NCBI GenBank assembly: GCA_913052545.1
Contig: CAJXEF010000094.1
Location: 1 to 8,704, forward strand
Reading direction: 5' to 3'
DNA length: 8,704 bases
DNA from: an uncultured Chloroflexota bacterium
GTDB lineage: Bacteria > Chloroflexota > Dehalococcoidia > UBA3495
How positions within the stretch are numbered: position 1 is the first letter of the stretch; every line of letters starts with the position of its first letter. A program made the translations under genes and the position numbers. Shown here piece after piece: positions 6,637-8,704 of the stretch. The notes beneath the pieces were generated by a model. That model did not search any database, was not told where the DNA came from, and saw only the letters and a list, made by a program, of their open reading frames with translations.

Positions 6637-7650
6637 CGATTCTAACGCAGTTTCCTCTGGTAATTGATACATGAGATTCATGTTCTGGACTGCTTGCCCG
6701 GCCGCACCTTTTACTAGGTTATCAATACAGCTAATAACTATTAACCGATTAGTCCGTGGATCAATAGTAGGGTATATCAAACACTGGTTGTTACCCAGCG
6801 TTTGTTTAGTTTGTGGTGGAGTATCTGTTATTACTACAAAGGGATGAGCTTTATAAAATTCTTCGTAGACTTCCCTTATGTGTGATACAGATGTACTGGC
6901 GCTATAGGTAGCTTGTGCCTTCAACTTAGAATAACATGAACTTAAAATGCCTCGGGTCATTGGAACTAGGTGAGTCAGGAATGTAAGTTCCAGAGTTTGT
7001 TCGGTCAAGAGAGATAGCTCTTGAGTAATTTCTGGTAGATGGCGATGTCCGGATAGAGAATATGCCATTGTGTTTTCGTTTACTTCCGAGTAATGGGTAC
7101 TCATGCTTAGTCCCCTTCCTGCCCCGGAGACGCCAGATTTACTATCTATGATAATGTCCGGTTCAATTAGTCCGAGCTTTACCGCTGGTGCCATAGCCAG
7201 GATAGCGCTGGTGGGATAACAACCCGGATTAGCTACGAGCTGAGCTCGTGATATTTCTTTTTCGTGTAATTCTGGAATGCCGTAAACTGCATCTTCCAAA
7301 TAACTCGGATCGGGGTGTTGTACACCGTACCATTCCGCATATTGATCAGCCTGTTTGAGTCTGAAGTCAGCACTAATATCTATTACTCGAGTTCCTTGTG
7401 TTAGCAGAGGGATTACTGCCTCAGCACTTGCTTTGTGAGGTAAGGCGGAAAAGATGACATCAACATCACCCGTCAGCTCTTCCGTAATAATCAGGTTTAA
7501 GGCTGATAGATGGGGGAAAACTTCTCCTAGCTTTTGGCCGGCTGAGCTTCGTCCCGTCACAGACGTAATTTCTACTTCGGGATGTCGGTACAATATGCGG
7601 GCTAATTCGGACCCGGCATAGCCGGTTACATTAATTATTCCAGCTTTCAC
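6619..7650 (-). CDS. argC: N-acetyl-gamma-glutamyl-phosphate reductase
   Basis: Third step of arginine (ornithine) synthesis: NADPH-dependent reduction of N-acetyl-glutamyl-5-phosphate to the semialdehyde, in the cytoplasm. At 343 residues it has the family length. The N-terminal NADP-binding fold shows GIINVTGYAGSELARIL (4-20) and HPEVEITSVTGRSSAGQ (23-39). The active-site Cys144 lies in NPGCYPT (141-147). SGVSGAGRG (172-180) and the conserved HRHLPEI (202-208), with the catalytic His, follow. The GTG start at 7650 gives the expected N-terminus; GGAG lies ten bases upstream within the end of nth. The start shares one base with the nth stop (TAGTG), so translation is probably coupled. The other arg genes are not in the window, so argC stands apart from them here. 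Confidence 0.97.
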   Translation of the reverse strand: MKAGIINVTGYAGSELARILYRHPEVEITSVTGRSSAGQKLGEVFPHLSALNLIITEELTGDVDVIFSALPHKASAEAVIPLLTQGTRVIDISADFRLKQADQYAEWYGVQHPDPSYLEDAVYGIPELHEKEISRAQLVANPGCYPTSAILAMAPAVKLGLIEPDIIIDSKSGVSGAGRGLSMSTHYSEVNENTMAYSLSGHRHLPEITQELSLLTEQTLELTFLTHLVPMTRGILSSCYSKLKAQATYSASTSVSHIREVYEEFYKAHPFVVITDTPPQTKQTLGNNQCLIYPTIDPRTNRLIVISCIDNLVKGAAGQAVQNMNLMYQLPEETALESLAVYP

Positions 7651-8480
7651 TAAGTTCTATCTCCGGTAGGTACAGAGTGTGGTAATTCTTTGACCGATAC
7701 TCGTTTTGACACCTTTTTGGATTTAGATGTCGGCTTTTTACCCTTCGATTTGGCGACAAGAGTATCTGAACCCTCTAAAGAGGTCAAGACGGTGAACTGA
7801 TCTTTTGAAGGGCAGTGCTTAGCTAGGAGGCATTCTTCGCACAGGGGCCTTTGCGCCTTACAAATTTGTCGCCCGTGGGTAATGAAAGCTATATGGAATG
7901 TAAATACTTGTTCTGGATCTACAGCTTCTTCCATTAATTCGTGTGCTTTATCGGCGGTTACCTTTTTCCCGATCAAACCGAGTCTTTGACATACTCTGTA
8001 AATGTGGGTATCTATTGCCATAGCAGGCATGCCCAGGGAGAAGTTAAGAATAATTCCGGCAGATTTAGGACCTATTCCTGGTAGTTGACGCAGCCATGTC
8101 TTGGCTTCCTGTAATGGCATTTCGGATAGGAATGACAGATCTAACGATCCGTTAAGCTCCAAGATTCGGTTTAAAATCGCTTTGATCCTAGGCGCTTTGA
8201 TTTTGGCTAATCCGCCGCGACTTATCGCTTGCTCGATTTCTGATACTTCAGCCTGAGCTACGGACATAAGGTCGCCGAATGTGTTCATTAACCCTTGAAA
8301 AGCTCTTTCTGAGTTAATATCTGAGGTGTGCTGAGACAAAATGGTGAAAGTAAGCTCATGAGCCGGATCTAACCGAGGTTCTTCAGGGAATGGCCCGTAG
8401 TTGTTGGTTAACGTGCTGATTATCTCAGGGATATCAATAGGGGCAATTTTAGATTTTAGAGCTTTTTTAGTTCGAGCCAT
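7650..8480 (-). CDS. nth: Endonuclease III (DNA glycosylase/AP lyase) with a Lys-rich tail
   Basis: Base-excision repair enzyme that removes oxidised pyrimidines and cuts at the abasic site. The helix-hairpin-helix LPGIGPKSAGIIL (133-145) contains the catalytic Lys139, and Asp157 lies in MAIDTHIYRVCQRLGL. The [4Fe-4S] cluster ligands are Cys207, Cys214, Cys217 and Cys223 with the exact C-x6-C-x2-C-x5-C spacing. Family blocks such as FTILSQHTSDINSERAF (45-61) are present. At 276 residues it is longer than the usual ~210-220, because about 50 residues follow the cluster, with a Lys/Ser-rich stretch (244-262). ATG at 8480 is preceded by GTGGGGA with about five bases between. It overlaps argC by one base. 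Key residues are intact, so it should be active. Confidence 0.95.
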   Translation of the reverse strand: MARTKKALKSKIAPIDIPEIISTLTNNYGPFPEEPRLDPAHELTFTILSQHTSDINSERAFQGLMNTFGDLMSVAQAEVSEIEQAISRGGLAKIKAPRIKAILNRILELNGSLDLSFLSEMPLQEAKTWLRQLPGIGPKSAGIILNFSLGMPAMAIDTHIYRVCQRLGLIGKKVTADKAHELMEEAVDPEQVFTFHIAFITHGRQICKAQRPLCEECLLAKHCPSKDQFTVLTSLEGSDTLVAKSKGKKPTSKSKKVSKRVSVKELPHSVPTGDRT

Positions 8481-8515
8481 TGCATCCCCACGGGAATCTG
8501 GATCAGGAATGTAGC

Positions 8516-8529
8516 TAATAAATTTATTA
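8516..8529. repeat. 14-bp perfect AT palindrome upstream of nth
   Basis: taataaatttatta is its own reverse complement. It lies 36 bases before the nth start and overlaps a minus-strand TATAAT (8526-8531). It could be an operator-like site, or chance in AT-rich leader DNA. Confidence 0.4.
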
Positions 8530-8552
8530 TATTGCCATAGATCTGTTGCCAG

Positions 8553-8581
8553 ATTTTAGCATTTGACCGGGGTAACCTCAA
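8553..8581 (-). promoter_or_regulatory. Candidate sigma70-type promoter for nth-argC
   Basis: The minus strand has TTGAGG (8576-8581), a 17-base spacer and TAAAAT (8553-8558, five of six matches), predicting a leader of about 66 bases before nth. A perfect TATAAT lies further down at 8526-8531, but its best partner, CTGGCA, sits at a short 15-base spacing. The first pair is therefore preferred. Confidence 0.5.
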
Positions 8582-8593
8582 GGAGAATCTGAG

Positions 8594-8668
8594 TTGAATA
8601 GCGTTGAACAATTGGCAATACTAAGGGGATCTTGCGCCGTATTTTTGATACAATGGATGAGCTTATAA
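8594..8668 (+). CDS. Possible 24-residue small ORF with a strong ribosome site
   Basis: A TTG at 8594 follows AAGGAG (8580-8585) by eight bases and opens a 24-codon frame (MNSVEQLAILRGSCAVFLIQWMSL) ending in TAA at 8666. The Shine-Dalgarno match is the best on the plus strand in this gap. The peptide has a mildly hydrophobic C-terminal half and no recognised family. It may be a leader peptide for a gene beyond the right edge or a chance frame. Confidence 0.15.
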   Translation: MNSVEQLAILRGSCAVFLIQWMSL

Positions 8669-8683
8669 TCTGAAATCGTTACC

Positions 8684-8704
8684 ATGATTGCGAAAACTTT
8701 AACA
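8684..8704 (+). CDS. Possible start of a plus-strand gene running off the right edge
   Basis: ATG at 8684 opens a frame (MIAKTLT) that reaches the window end. A perfect TATAAT (8664-8669) is 14 bases upstream, but there is no good -35 and no Shine-Dalgarno. If real, translation would be nearly leaderless. Only seven codons are visible, so no product can be suggested. Confidence 0.2.

Noticed and set aside
8567..8574. CCGGGGTA matching the 3' end of the tRNA-Glu gene, as a possible attachment-site repeat for an island.
   Set aside because: Only eight bases match, it lies on the 5' side of the tRNA beyond two housekeeping genes, and no integrase is present.

Overview
The window reads as an AT-leaning bacterial chromosome segment with densely packed genes, short gaps, Shine-Dalgarno-type ribosome sites and some GTG and TTG starts. 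No phage, plasmid, transposon or CRISPR signature was seen. The gene content is an MFS carrier, a mandelate-racemase-type enolase-superfamily enzyme, a GMC flavin oxidoreductase and a MmgE/PrpD protein next to ordinary housekeeping genes. It recalls marine Chloroflexota such as the SAR202 group, known for many enolase-superfamily and oxidoreductase paralogues. That placement is an inference from gene content only.

Left part (1-4731). A MmgE/PrpD-family gene enters from the left edge on the plus strand with its start outside the window. It converges, 21 bases apart, on a minus-strand GMC oxidoreductase. Upstream of the GMC gene, also on the minus strand, are an SSAT-like GNAT acetyltransferase and an MR-type enolase-superfamily enzyme. 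Middle (4732-6474). A DHA2-type MFS transporter, read from a TTG codon, heads the minus-strand run MFS - enolase - GNAT - (own promoter) GMC. A good promoter lies just before it.

Right part (6475-8704). On the minus strand, endonuclease III (nth) overlaps argC by one base. argC is followed 20 bases later by tRNA-Glu(TTC) and then a strong intrinsic terminator. The terminator separates this housekeeping unit from the catabolic-looking run. Upstream of nth is a non-coding stretch with a promoter. It may also hold the start of a plus-strand gene running off the right edge.

Working model (inference): the transporter imports a small organic acid or polyol-derived compound. The GMC enzyme oxidises an alcohol, the enolase-superfamily enzyme racemises or dehydrates a carboxylate, and the MmgE/PrpD protein acts on a hydroxy-acid. 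No substrate can be named from sequence. I do not see a clearly new system. The points most worth checking are this uncharacterised catabolic cluster, the altered active-site loop of the MmgE/PrpD protein, and a tRNA-Glu with A at position 54.
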